Of a stretch of DNA of 64,000 nucleotides, positions 12,401 to 23,309 are shown in pieces. Source of the stretch: Ancylostoma caninum. Lineage: Eukaryota; Nematoda; Chromadorea; Rhabditida; Ancylostomatidae. Each line of letters opens with the position of its first letter. Positions within the stretch are counted from its first letter, which is position 1. The position numbers and the translations under genes are program-made. The stretch is taken from contig JBAJFG010000009.1 in assembly GCA_037903475.1 (NCBI GenBank), positions 496,001-560,000 on the forward strand, written 5' to 3'. The notes under the pieces were generated by a model that was not told the DNA's origin, did no database searches, and saw only the letters and a program-made list of their open reading frames with translations.

Positions 12401-14898
12401 CTGATAGAGACGATGTATTTCATGAAATTTGAGCGAATCTGCATAAAGCGCCAAAAATTCCGCCAAAAACGTATGGTACTTCGTACGTCCCAGACTCGGA
12501 ATAGAGAAATCGGCAAAACTGAGCGAACTCGTTTGTTCACGAAATCGGGAAAACTCCAAATAAAGGAGGCAACTACATGGTGAAACACGAATCGAGGGCG
12601 GAGAAAAAACGAGGAGGTAGTCGCAAATCTTGGAACAGCTACATCTAGAACCGATGAGTACATGTACCTTTGCGTGTACGCTTAAAAATGAGAGCCGCAT
12701 AACCCTAAAGGCATACATTAATGAGGATTTCCTCTTTCTCGAATACTGGAGCCGATTCATTAAATTACTAATTGAACAGATCGATTTTTATGAGATCCTA
12801 AGTGTATTTGCGGCGGTACTAATGGAACCGCCCGCCTTTCTGGAAGGGATGTGTGCTCCAGGCAAAAAGTAGGTACATTTTCTGGGAGCAGTTCATTCAG
12901 CGATGAAGTGTAATGGTAAGGACAGCACGATATGTCAGATATATCAAATTTTTCTCAAGAAACTCTGCGTCTTTTCCGGAGTTCGAAAACTTCCAAGATA
13001 TATTCCCGAATCTCAGCCCTGATCAGAGACTAGCGCGATTCCAATTTTGCAAATTTCTGATTTCTGGCGTCATGCAAGGTTCTAACTTAAAGATTTTTGA
13101 AGGACGCGCAGTAACTGACATGATTTGTGTCAAGTCATACATGGTGTTTTCATTCCTCTGAAGCCCTCATGTTCTGAACTTCTCCCAACTTCACGCCAGA
13201 ATATGAAACAAAGGAGAATTTGACTGCTTAGAGCCAGATAACACACTAAGACACAGTAATGAAGAATTGCAAATCTATAAATGTCCTGAAATAGGTAAAT
13301 ATACCCTTTCTTGGAAAGAATACATCCCATATAAGAAAATGAATCATACCGACGGCAACCTACATTAGCATAATGTTTCGCAGGATAGGCAGAACAAAAG
13401 TCAGTATGAAGCTGAACTGTTACTGACAGAAACTCCAAATATTAACGGCGCTACTGTTGCCCTACGGCAGAAATTAACGGGTTCGATGTTATTTTACGAA
13501 TTTTTCAAGTTCCTCCCAGGATTTCATCGTTTGTATAGATTCATGCTTAGACAGACACTGAACAGCATTTCATCTCTGGTAAAAACATTGCAATTTTTCA
13601 ACACTAATGTGGTCATAGATCAGGAATGCGACAACAATCAGCGCGTTTATGGTTCGCCAAAGAGCGCGACGAAAAAGATATGAATAATAGACTACCTTCA
13701 GCTTCATATGGTCTTCACGTATCAGCTTCCCTTCACGTCGCTTCTTCCACTCATAGCCGTCCATCTTGAACCAATTACCATCAAAACGGCAAAACATATA
13801 TTGGGCACTGAAGCAAAACATATGTCAGTAGGGTTTTCTTCAACGAAGAGATTGAACGTTAGAAAATCAGCTTCATGAGAAGACCAAGTAGCTTTTCTGT
13901 ACGAGCATAAGGCTGGGAAAAAGAAACAAAATTGAAATATATGAACCTACCCAGTCTGTGGCCTGATCGCTACCTGCTGCGCAATCCATTCTGGATGGTT
14001 AGGAGCGGAATACAATAATCGAGCGATTTCCTGAACGATAACAATTGCAAGTGCAATTTAGGCGAAGACATTTAAAAAGAAGGAGAAAAGGAAAGACAAG
14101 AAAATCAGATCGTTTGGTGTGGGAGATTCTGACCACCACTGTTCACCTGCTTAGTTTTAGAGCAGAGATAATTCTACAAGACACGATCCGTCCACTTCCA
14201 TTCTGGATACTTTCAGAAGATTTGCATTTCTAATTTGCAGTGCTGGGACGCATTAAACGGCAGATAAGCAGACCAATGATGGTTAGTTTTATTGGTTAAT
14301 TGTATAGACTACGTATTTCTAGGGAGTGCAGGATTTCAAGTTGGTTTGCTGTAGTGGGTTTCAGCGTGGGACTTAGTTGTAAAGATTTTAGAGGAAAAGA
14401 AAATACGAGAAATAGTGCTGCATAAGAAGAGGTAGGCGAGAAATGCAGATAATGGGCACAGATGCTCGAGTATAGTCTTTTTGAAACAGACTATAGGCTG
14501 TTCTCGCTCGATTATGCGTTCACGAATAGGTCAAAAGAAAAAAAAACATTCTCTTCGGCCAGCGAAATTTGAGCGCTGGTAATGATGCCAAGCAGCTATA
14601 ATTTCATTGCAGAATAGCTCTGACGACCATTCATACTTCAGACACGAGAAAATTAAAAGCATCACTGCATTATCAAGCCTACATCTCTTAAAAATATGAA
14701 ATTGAAGCGGTGAAATCGAAAAAAAAAGTCACTAAGAAGTTGAATTTGACGTACCTGGTTACTGTTCCATGACGCATTGATGGCGTTAAATTGGTCAGTG
14801 GGGAAAACGGCCATTGGTGGCGGTGGTTGGCCATTATGTGGCGGATGCGGGGCGTTCAATGGTATCATAAATTCACGCAGAACTTCATGTTCCCAAAA
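3082..14898 (-). CDS. camt-1: CAMTA calmodulin-binding transcription activator, multi-exon, 3' end missing
   Basis: The CAMTA family comprises nuclear transcription factors with a CG-1 DNA-binding domain, a TIG/IPT domain, ankyrin repeats and C-terminal calmodulin-binding IQ motifs. Exons read by splice site and phase, in transcript order: 14898-14755 (Met at 14868), 14030-13951, 13807-13696, 12200-12114, 10074-9930, 9836-9736, 9682-9457 (less sure), 8870-8637, 8512-8388, 8332-8216, 7573-7444, 7349-7171, 7095-6920, 6843-6757, 6700 to about 6530, 6484-6344, 5613-5542, 5447-5344, 5238-5151, 5096-4936, 3459-3366, 3310-3243, 3164-3082. Phases agree at nearly every junction. The exception is 6700-6530 to 6484, where the only phase-compatible donor seen (after 6538) is weak. 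These exons give roughly 960 residues. The last exon ends in phase 1 at GTGCGT, so the gene continues. No IQ motif was found between 1 and 3081, so the end is probably outside the window. The start is uncertain because an in-frame acceptor lies upstream of Met 14868. Confidence 0.9.
6530..7095 (-). CDS. camt-1: camt-1 exons encoding ankyrin repeats
   Basis: Exons 7095-6920, 6843-6757 and 6700-about 6530 join in phase 2. They encode RTILHIAAALDYHRVIEHVL, then ARDGEGRTPLHVAVAAGHVA, then LDDRGRTPCDLSCDEQMMRL. The G-TPLH-A-GH core marks ankyrin repeats, with at least two and a half copies. Ankyrin repeats mediate protein contacts in CAMTAs. The third repeat is degenerate (PCDLS). The 3' end of the third exon is unresolved: the visible donors after 6548 and 6530 leave phase 2, but the next exon needs phase 0. 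Only a weak GTCTTT donor after 6538 fits. Confidence 0.88.
7171..8332 (-). CDS. camt-1: camt-1 exons encoding the TIG/IPT domain
   Basis: Exons 8332-8216, 7573-7444 and 7349-7171 join in phase. A Pro/Ser/Gln-rich lead is followed by ITDITPNNGCVKGGTKVLV, IGGWYMKGHDYTVMFGERRV, PARLIQVGVLSVIVPPG, then VRVLCNGQVVSSSSEFTYN. This is the immunoglobulin-like IPT/TIG fold of CAMTAs (canonical: I.DISPEW..GG.KVLITG; V.CYCP; F.Y). In the family it supports DNA contact and protein-protein interaction. The exon then runs through a helical segment, QCMVDRLHIVVHAFGAMEKL, just before the ankyrin repeats, as in other CAMTAs. Confidence 0.93.
8388..9836 (-). CDS. camt-1: camt-1 linker exons between CG-1 and TIG domains
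   Basis: Exon 9836-9736 continues the CG-1 exon in phase and encodes a short Gln/Leu segment (NQQDIACICEQLCSS). Exon 9682-9457 is a candidate: it contains a basic patch, SSSGHNKKRNKMSYENIR, that could serve as a nuclear localisation signal, but its acceptor (AAAG) is weak. Exon 8870-8637 encodes a Ser/His-rich low-complexity stretch (SHHLERRNSCSS). A shorter version starting at 8847 is also phase-compatible if the candidate exon is skipped. Exon 8512-8388 follows in phase (SAINGMMDSMPLREVVNGY). Such linkers are poorly conserved in the family, so these exons rest on splice signals and phase rather than similarity. Confidence 0.65.
9930..14898 (-). CDS. camt-1: camt-1 exons encoding the CG-1 DNA-binding domain
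   Basis: Five exons (14898-14755, 14030-13951, 13807-13696, 12200-12114, 10074-9930) spell the CG-1 domain. In order, the visible anchors are ASWNSNQ, EIARLLYSAPNHPEW, RPQTG, DGYEWKKR, REDHMKLKV, VVPTFHRRVYWL and NPEYALVHYLN. These match fly and human CAMTA almost block for block, except that the usual ECIYGCYVHS stretch is diverged to EILSANYAHSS. The domain is known to bind CGCG-type DNA elements. It lies at the N terminus as expected. The introns are large (1.5 and 2.0 kb in the last two gaps). The 10.6-10.8 kb intron contains an unexplained 83-codon open stretch on the same strand that does not look like CG-1. Confidence 0.93.
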
Positions 14899-16400
14899 CT
14901 GGAAAAGTATCTTTTATTTCGAGGCCGAGGCAATCTGAGAATCGCCGAGGAAGAAGAAGAACAGCCAATAGAAGAAAAATTCTAGGTGATTTGCTTCAAA
15001 TCTGTTGAAAAACAATGTGAGCAGAAGAAAAGCCTAAGATGTCCTGCGATCCTTACTCTCACTATATAGAATCAGTAGAATTACAATATGGGATACTATG
15101 CTCTAAAAAGTAACAGTTATATTTGCTTTCCACGCAAAAATGCCATCTATACTCACTCCCATACGTTTTTACTCTGAGAAGGAAACCGTTGCGGGACCCA
15201 ACTGTCAAAAACTCGTAAATGTTGCATGCTGGACAAAGATCTCCACGACTTTGTCTCGAAATACTCAAAAACAGGATCAAAAGTGCCAATTTTTGCTGAG
15301 CACTTCTATGTTGTAAAAGGAGATTAGCATACAAACGTGGTAGATTGAGATACAAATTCAGAAACAAAGGAGGAGAAAAGGCTCAACCTCACTTCTGTAT
15401 TGTTCCCCTCTACAGAAACTGAGCGTAAAGCGAAAAAAACAATATTAAAGGGAGCACTCACGGAAATTTCCACTTCTGAAACGAATCGCTTGCCGCTGGA
15501 CAATCGCAACAGTGCATAGATGTGCGCGCGTGGTTTAGTGCAGGGTGGTGCATGGAATGCGTACCATTCTTCAGGCCTTCGTGGCGGGACGCAGCAGTGG
15601 AACTCGCCACTCGTCCGCAACATGGACGCACAGGAAATACCGACATCATTTCCTGTTTCCTGCGTGCTTCACGCTATTTCATCGTTGTCAATGAGTTCAT
15701 CGTCCCTAACAACCCCGACATACCGCGAAATTTGCAACATAGGAATTTCCGTGAGTGCTGCCTTTAATCTGATTATATACAACGGGACGTAGGACATATC
15801 GGCTCGCAATGTTAGGGAACCGCCTGCACCACACGCCAACAATTTTGAAATGACATTCGAGATATGGGGAGGTGTATATCCTGGAAATCCCTATCAAATT
15901 TTAGCCTCTGTAGGCTAATGCGCAAGTTCTGGCGCGTCCTTAACACGTCTTAGTGGTCCCGCATCGTTCTAACGTGTATGAGCAGAGAAGAGTCGCTAAG
16001 CCTCGTTCAGATACGTTCGGTGCATGTCAGCACGTGTCAGAATCAGCGCAACCGCGTCGCTGATGTGCTGCGAAGCGGTGCGGTAAGAGGAACAAAAAGA
16101 GAGTCGGAACGACTGTGACCATAAACCCGAATTAACAAAGTATAGCAAAAATTAAACCACCTCGTTCATTGCTATGTGACAGCCGAGCCGAATGTGTTTG
16201 CGGGGCGCACTTATTCACTTCTTCGACAGCGAAAATGTTTCCATTTGATTAATTTTTATCGACGACACATCACCAAACAGTCGAAAAAAGGCCGACAGCG
16301 ACCGACGAAAGAAGCTCTGAACGTTGACGCTGGGTGGCTGATGCTGGTCGTGGCCGACTACCCGGGCTGGCCGCGAAATGCATGTAAATTCTCGTGCATA
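14899..16400. other. Upstream flank of the first camt-1 exon seen
   Basis: This holds the MITE at 15445-15767 and otherwise no convincing exon. Any true 5' exon or promoter of camt-1 should lie here or in the open region that follows. No TATA-like or trans-splice landmark could be assigned with confidence. Confidence 0.4.
15445..15767. mobile_element. MITE with 26-bp terminal inverted repeats, copy 2
   Basis: This is the same family as 458-888, inverted and shorter (323 bp). It starts TTAAAGGGAGCACTCACGGA (one mismatch) and ends GTGAGTGCTGCCTTTAA. Apparent ORFs through it on both strands are repeat translations, not genes. It lies about 550 bp upstream of the first camt-1 exon seen. Confidence 0.85.
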
Positions 16401-16422
16401 GTTGAGCATTTTAAGTGCGTTT

Positions 16423-17146
16423 TCATCGAGTTTTATTGTCGGAGGAAACTGAAACGAAATATTGGACCTTTTTAGTGCAACTACATCGTCGCTGGGTTGC
16501 GTTTCGGCGCATGGTAGCGGAAGAATGCGATTTGCAAAAAGAACCCGGCAGAATAAATGCATTCGACTGGTGCTGGTGGGGAAATGTGAGCGATTTCTGC
16601 TTGGGAAAAAGAGCTATGGGATCCGACTCATAAGGTGGACATTGGATAGCCACTTTCTCAGCCATGACACCACTAGAAAAAGGAAAACTCGTGATTTCTC
16701 CGAGGAAAAATGCGGAAAAGAAGGCGACTTCAGCCAGGGTGCACTCTGTGATGTCGGACATGCTGTACGAACACATGCGAATACCAGACATTGTTTTCTG
16801 GCTCAAGACAAAGTCGAAAATGAAAGCAGAAGCTGTGCAGTGGGAAAGGCTGCACGCGGGCTGGCAGCCGCGAGACAGCGCGGCCGGCGGCGGAGGGCGC
16901 AGAGCCGCCGCGACCGCATCGATTCGAGGTGCGTCTGGCTGGCCGCCAACCAAAAGACTTCCGTAATCGCAGATCCGGCATCGTAAGCGGCTTCTGAAGA
17001 CCGCTCAGCCGCTTGACGACTTTGTTTATCGTGGTCGGCTCGATTGCAGGGCAAAATGCTGAGGGAAGGAGTCGCAAAGGGGATGTGGGATGCCAATCAC
17101 TTGGTGTCGTGACAAATGACTCGATCTTCAATGGTTGGGATTGCAA
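16423..17146. other. GC-rich region open on both strands, possible 5' exon
   Basis: Unusually for this AT-rich window, long open frames occur on both strands: 174 codons plus (16462-16986) and 176 codons minus (16953-16423). There is also a 100-codon plus frame (16664-16966) with charged, helical-looking sequence (MSDMLYEHMRIPDIVFWLKT). The 16850-16980 core is strongly GC-rich. It may be a 5' exon or promoter of camt-1 on the minus strand, or an exon of a divergent plus-strand gene. I recognise no domain, so the strand cannot be decided. Confidence 0.3.
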
Positions 17147-17204
17147 CTATATGTCAGCTGTTTTATCGAGGATCGGAAGATGGATTCTGGCATGTCCAGG
17201 ATAA

Positions 17205-18500
17205 CCATGGATTGGCATTCGGTTGGTTTGCAGAGCTCGACTGACAACAACGGAGGGAGAGGTAGGCGAGAAATTCTAAAATTTCTGCTAAATTGGTTCT
17301 AACACTATAGTAGCTGCCAAAGTAAACCTGTGAGTCCAAATTTTTATGGCATTCGTAGACGCTTAAGGTAATAAAAATTTTTTGGAACTATAAACTTTCC
17401 TGGCGGCACCTCAGAATCGTTTTTAAGAGTTTCACATGGAAAAAAAAAATCTCCAGAAGCTTCAGATCCCAACTATTCCGAGCAAAACTAACTAAATGAA
17501 TAAATAGAAACTGCCGAAAAACAGCTTTTGAGGCTCAATTCTTGGGGAACACATGGGTGGAGCCGGGGAGCGGGGCCAAGGCGGGAAGGCGAGCTTTCCG
17601 AATGATGTATTCTCGTAAGCGCACCTTCCGAGGAAATTCGTACTTCACGTGAGAAGTACTTATGTTTCACTCCGTAACCGTATATAAAATGCGTTCCATA
17701 TATGGCCTGCAGGGAAATGCACAGTCCAGAATCCCTACAGTCCCGCACTGGCTCCGCCCACAGCCTCCTCAAGAGTAGGGGCTCGCATACGAGTTTCTCG
17801 ACAGTCTTGCACGGAATCAAGCATACCGTTGTGATCAGGAATTCCTGAAAATTCTTCTCACCTGGGACTCCTTGAAAAACACTTCTGAGGTAGGACGGTG
17901 CCTATCAGAAAAGAGAACTCATAATTAAAACACCACATCCCATGAAATGCAGACAAAGATAGCGATATGAATGGATGGTAAGCGTCCAAAAATCGGTCGG
18001 GCTGATTCTTGTGCACCATGGCTATCTGGCTGTCTTCCTTCGTTGATGTGACCCTTTTCCATGCTTATGGACACGTGGTAACCCAGGCTAGATGCTTAGA
18101 CTTTGTGACATTTTTGTTCATTGCAGTAAATCCTGTTCAATTCTTTTCAGAACACTTTTTTTTCAAACTGGCTGCGCTAAACAGCTTTTCTTCGTGCAAT
18201 TCCCTTGTTAGCCCAAGCGTACTGGTACAATGATGCAATCAACACCGATGACGCTAGCATACATACGTCATTTTTTAGGTGGGTAATCGTGCCTATGTTG
18301 GTTGCGTTACGTGTGGTAGCTGGAGTCTTAACAACTCTGCACCTTTAAACTCCGCTTTCTAATAAACGCAACCGACCCTTTTTAAGGGGTACAACGGGAA
18401 CTTCTGCGGTGATCATGAAGCAAGCTTGATGGCGGAAACTGCAAAATTCAGGCAAAAAAGTTCACTAGATTTAATTTGGTGTTCACATCTACCATCCAGG
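17205..18500. other. Intergenic stretch, nothing recognised
   Basis: Short ORFs only, with no family motif and no splice-bounded coding run that I could support. Confidence 0.4.
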
Positions 18501-18503
18501 ACT

Positions 18504-18593
18504 AAGAAAACCCAGAACCCAGTAGCCTAGAAATCGTGATTTGCATACGAATGCAAGTCACGATTTCTAGGATACTGGGTTCTGGGTTTTCTT
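18504..18593. repeat. Near-perfect 90-bp palindrome (hairpin)
   Basis: The left arm begins AAGAAAACCCAGAACCCAGT. The right arm ends with its complement, ACTGGGTTCTGGGTTTTCTT. The arms are about 42 nt with a few mismatches around a loop of about 5 nt (centre near 18548). It sits 57 bp left of the mariner TIR at 18651. It could be a tiny foldback element or a hairpin RNA source. Confidence 0.85.
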
Positions 18594-18650
18594 TTGCATG
18601 GGTTTTATATGGATTTGACCATTGCTGGTATACCAGAGCTATTGATATTA

Positions 18651-19925
18651 TTAGGTGCGTGCAAAAGTTCCGGGGCAGTTGCACCTAATTTTTCAGAACG
18701 CCATAACTTGACTCAAAGTCAGCAATTTTGTTCAAAACAAAAAGCATTGGCATCTGCGTAACGTTGCCAATAATGCACAGAAAAGATTTTTCCAGAAGCT
18801 AAAAATTTGACAGGTCTACACTTGTAATAGTGGCACACATCGTTTTCCAGTAGGGTCTGTTCATTGAAAGTTTTACAGCGGAGGTAAAGCCAAAGAAGGT
18901 TGAAATGGGGGTAGTCTGTTAGAGGCGGATATAAGGAGTAATATAGGTTAGGCTAGAATTTCGGAGCACGAATGACCAATTCTTTATAAGGTCGACACTG
19001 CAACGTGCTGGTATGCGTTATCCCACAGCCGGGTCAGACCACACATTTCCGCCTGTGTCGGCCCTATGCTTAAGAGTTTTCCCATGATTACTTTAGGGAA
19101 AAGAAAGTACTAAAGGGAGATTATTGCGCATTCATTAGATAACAAATTCATTGCAGATGAGTCACGCTGCTGACCATGAAAGGTCAAAATTTTTAAAAAG
19201 AAGGTAGTGATGGTTCGGCCATTTTTTAGGTGGGTGGCAGGAGCCCGGACTCTGGGATGACCTCTTCCTATTGTCGTACATGACCTATTCTCTATCAACA
19301 ATAACTATTCTCCCATGAAACGAATTGTTAGGAAATCTGAAGATCGGATATCTGTAGACTTGCCAGTGTGAACATTGGTGCTCTTCGCTCAACTCACGAA
19401 AAATCCATCTACTCAGCTTCCCCTTCTTACCGATTTTCTTCAAGTGACGAGACATTGTTGACTGAATTCCCCGTAATGTCTTGCGCACTTTGCACAAGGT
19501 CCGGTTCAACCTGCTCTTTCCTGGTGCTTTTGCGATGACCAAATCTCTGACCAACTCGTGAAGCATTTTCCAGACTCTCATCTCCGCTCAGAATGCCTAG
19601 GAATCTTCGAGCACCTGGCATTTTGGAGAACATACTCTCCACAAACGCGTTACTGGTGCTATGGGTCGCTTCCCCTGTTGATCTTCTAGATCTGATTTCA
19701 TAAAGCGAAATTCTCCAAATTATTGCACAGCTCATAGCATTGGTTTTACACCCAAAACAGAGCAACGCTGTGACATAGACCCGAGCCAAAAGTGGTATAG
19801 GTAGCAGGTGTTTTAGGCTACCAGCATGCATGAAAACCCTTGCAGGATATCGCAAACGCAAGGAGCAAAACGACGTTGAATGGTGAAATACCACCAACTG
19901 CCCCAGAACTTTTGCACGCACCTAA
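18651..19925 (-). mobile_element. Mariner-type DNA transposon, decayed
   Basis: The TIRs are TTAGGTGCGTGCAAAAGTTC at the left (18651) and its inverted complement at the right (ending 19925). They are about 31 bp with one visible mismatch, flanked by the expected TA duplications (18649-18650 and 19926-19927). Length is 1275 bp, typical of mariner. Transposase fragments lie on the minus strand in several frames: SLYEIRSRRSTGEA and GDESLENASRVG (around 19.6-19.7 kb), then STMSRHLKKIGKKGKLSRW and RELSEEH (around 19.4 kb). These are the helix-turn-helix and linker segments of mariner transposases. Multiple frameshifts make it non-autonomous. Confidence 0.9.
19285..19733 (-). pseudogene. Mariner transposase pseudogene
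   Basis: The N-terminal helix-turn-helix region is in one frame (19.73-19.56 kb) and the second helix-turn-helix plus linker in another (19.50-19.37 kb), so at least one frameshift separates them. The GRIVIVDRE sequence near 19.29 kb resembles the .RIVTGDEKW motif that carries the first catalytic Asp in intact mariners. Here the match is imperfect, and the following domain is scrambled. It lies inside the TIR-bounded element, transcribed right to left. Confidence 0.8.
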
Positions 19926-19927
19926 TA

Positions 19928-22540
19928 GAAAAGACCAGCGTTTTACACAAACACGAATATCTTCATCGATTTATGGATTTGCATCTTTCGATTCAATGCA
20001 AAATACGGTTCCTAGGTTTCCTGACAGAATTCTCGCGTTTGACACTTGAAAAAGCATAGGAATGCCGAGTATGATAGGAGTTCGTGGGCGGAAGCTTCAA
20101 GCTGTATTTAAGGGATTGAATAGGGTTCCTATGGGATGATATTGTTTGCATAATGTTTTCGAAGATCCACCGTGAAGATCTACTCTCCATAGATTACTAT
20201 AGACTAGATACCAGGAGAGCTTTTGCCTTCCACCGTAAACCATCCAAACCAGAAATGTCCTGCAGATGATGTCCAGTGTGACTAAACGTAGAAGAAACTG
20301 ATCAACAAACGAGTTCTGCTACCAAAAAGCGAATCGCGGCTATTAATAGCCAGTAGTGTTTTCATTTACGATATTCTTGCTCTTACTATGATCCATAAGT
20401 CACGCTAAATCTTGCAAGCTTGATCTATCGCACAAATCTGCAGCCATCGTAGAGAGATAACACGTTTTGCAGGGAGATAAAGTGTTTCCTAGCGTTCATA
20501 TCTGTCACAAGGTTCTCTAGAAATTTTCAACATTTGCTAAGGGTGTAGAGTTTTGTGGGCAAAAAAAAAACCTGGTATTTATAAAATAGTCGGAAACCTT
20601 CGAGGCCTACTCGCCCGGCGCATGGGACAGTTCCCGTTTCCTGTCCTGTTCTGCCGTAAACAAAATTTTTAAGCTTCTTTCTTGCCTACCAGTTTCCATT
20701 GTTTTGACAGAAGTGTTGTCCTTTCAATCTCTCCAACCTCCAGTCTAAGAAAGTCGGCCCTGTTTGGGCACTTAGTACTGAAGATTAGAGAGCTGGGTTC
20801 TAGCTTTTTTATTACACATGAACAAATATTGCACTGATGGACAAGTACCCAAAGGGAATTTCACAGTAAGAAATAAAAGCAGAGATTGAAACTGTACGAG
20901 TAGTAAAGTACTCTCTATGGCTTTCGCTCAGTTTGTCACACGTATAGTGTAGCAAGAGTAAGAGCAATTTACGCAGTTTCTAACTTCATTGTATTTTCCT
21001 TTCTCGAAAACTTTCCAGTTTAGAATATCTTAGGCTTCACTGTGCAACGTCGTAATTCTGCAAGCTTCGGAAAACCTGCACTCAGAATTTCGGTATTTGC
21101 TCAATGATTGTGCGGTTTTTGCTCGAAACTCGTGAAATACCCACAACCATGATTTTTTAAAGATAATCCACGCATTTTCGGTTGAAAGGGATTTTGCTGC
21201 TGTAGTCACATTCTTGTTTTAATTGTTTCTATGAGAAAGACAGTGGAATCTCTTCTTTGCCTGCTCCAACCCATTAGCCAGAACTTCTTGACAAGATCGT
21301 GCGCTCGGAAAAGTCTACCTCGCCCTGTAGTAGCTGCTTCACTATAGCATCGCGGATACGGGACGGGGATTTCGGTAGTGGATCTGCTCATCTCCCACAG
21401 AGACCAGTAGCAATGTAAATGAAGATCTTTGAAAAATAACTCACCTGTTCACCTAGGTCCGCAGGTCTATCTGGACCAGTTCTCGTCCAAAAAACTTCTC
21501 CCTAACAGTATAATGGCTTAAGAGAAAGAGTGCTCACAAAACTTGTTAGCCTAGATTAACTGGAAGGTCCCAGCGTTCTTTGGATGTTGAATATTCCATA
21601 AATCCCAATGCATGAGTTTTAAAATCCTGTCATGCGCTATGAGTTTTTAGTTTTTTTTCTTCTCACGATTCACATGCATAATTCACTGGGATTTCGTAGT
21701 CCATAGCTAGCGACTTGGATTATGGGGTGAATCGAAACGAATCCGTGCTTCGTTTCCGTGAAGACATAGCTCAAGAAACTCATAGGTCTAACACCGGGAG
21801 TTGGTGTTCTAAGCCATACAAGGTCTCTGCTTGAACCAGTTTACCTTTTAAATAAGAAATTTTAATGTCCGCAGTAATTCTTGTCCCTTTGAAGTCTTTT
21901 CTAGGAGTGAATACAAGGAGAGCACCGAATGAACAGGCGAAGAAAGACGAAACATGTGTTCTCGTACTCAAAAATTGCAAATTAGTTGAGTGCATCTGAA
22001 CAAAACTGAAAATTTTTGTCTGGAGGTTGAACCATTCGCCACAGGCTTCGTGCGCAACGTAGTAGATTACGGACCAAAATCCTTTTGGGTACTGCTTAGT
22101 ACAGTTCTGCTTTGTACATCAGTATGAATTGTGAATTGTTCGGCAAAGACAACGAAGAAGAAATAATGAAAGTTCGGCTAGCAATTTCATAAATCATGAT
22201 AATGATGGTATAGCATAACGGCACTCAAATTCGGAAGGACCCATAAAGTCTCAGGAAAAGGCGACAGCACGGCATTAAATGGAGAGTATTTTCAAGGTGA
22301 ACGAAGCTTCAGTGCATCTCATGCAAGTTGAAAAGCGAAAATTCTTTTTTTTTTGTTTTTTTTTTCCACCCATTGCAGTTCTTGCTCAATTTTGCTTTTC
22401 ATCTGGTAATCTTCCAGAAACGTGCTTATCGCAAAGAAGTTCACGAAAGAGGTGAAGAGGGTAAATAGGTCCTTTGAACGTTATTGGCTGAGCTGATGCA
22501 GAAAAATCAACCTATCCGGGAAACCTACAACCGAATCTCT
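19928..22540. other. Intergenic stretch, nothing recognised
   Basis: AT-rich with only short ORFs. I saw no splice-bounded coding run, TIR pair or tandem array that I could support. Confidence 0.4.
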
Positions 22541-22550
22541 CCTCGTTGAC

Positions 22551-22805
22551 TCAACCCTCTCCCAAAGGTCCCAAGAAGATCCTATATTTCACCACATGTG
22601 GAACCACTGCCCTAATGGAAGTTCCCCTCTGATCCACGATCATGTGGGCGTGCGCTGCTGCAGCGGCTGCGGTGACTCCGGCGATGACACAATTCGCTTC
22701 GTGGTTCGCAATCCGTCTCTTCCAGTCGAACTGTCGCTTTCCAACTTTATCACTCTCTCCACAATATCTGCGTCGGGATCGATCGATAATCCGGTTTAGT
22801 ATCAT
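22551..22805 (-). other. Unrecognised open stretch
   Basis: 84 codons are open on the minus strand, with 67 and 105 codons on the plus strand. The region is locally GC-rich. The minus frame contains an alanine run (TAAAAAAHAH) between otherwise varied sequence. No family was recognised and no clear splice pair was found. It may be an exon or chance. Confidence 0.2.
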
Positions 22806-22948
22806 TCTGACCGTTTTACCCTGCTATACTCCACTTTGCCTCGAATCGCTTGAGCGACGTCAAAACTTTTGGGATATTTCCGGAGGGGTCACTCCTATAA
22901 AGAAGTCGGTCATATATGAAAAATATATTCACTGCTTGATTGCTTGGA

Positions 22949-23052
22949 TGCATCATTGAGGCTACCCTGGGTAAAAGTGTAGACCTCTTCACTAACGTTA
23001 GGTAAATTCGTGTTATGTTAGCGCGTTTACCCTGGGTAATCTCAATATTGCA
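22949..23052. repeat. Short foldback element, copy 1
   Basis: The left end is GCATCATTGAGGCTACCCTG. The right end, read inversely, is GCAATATTGAGATTACCCAG. This gives imperfect TIRs of about 27 bp around a roughly 50-bp middle. The ends resemble those of the element at 30066-30176, so it looks like a small MITE family. Confidence 0.7.
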
Positions 23053-23309
23053 TGTGCTCCAGCTGGAATACTTTCAGCCACTGCTTGGGAAGGGAAAGAT
23101 AATAGCTTGGTGGGGAATACAAGACCTGTCATTATGATAGAAAACGACTCAAAATATTACTGGCTGTTGGATATGGAAGTAGTTACTAATATTTAATAAC
23201 ATGTGTTCGATAGACCGTCGTTTTCTTTTCCCAGTACCTTGAAGGCCCACAAATAGGCACGTATATCCAACACTTTCGTGGATATTTCCACGGAGATATG
23301 GTTTTGTTT

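Noticed and set aside
12241..12760. Minus-strand ORFs of 121-140 codons
   Set aside because: They fall in the camt-1 intron before the FHRRVYWL exon, lack CG-1 content, and the flanking exons join without them.
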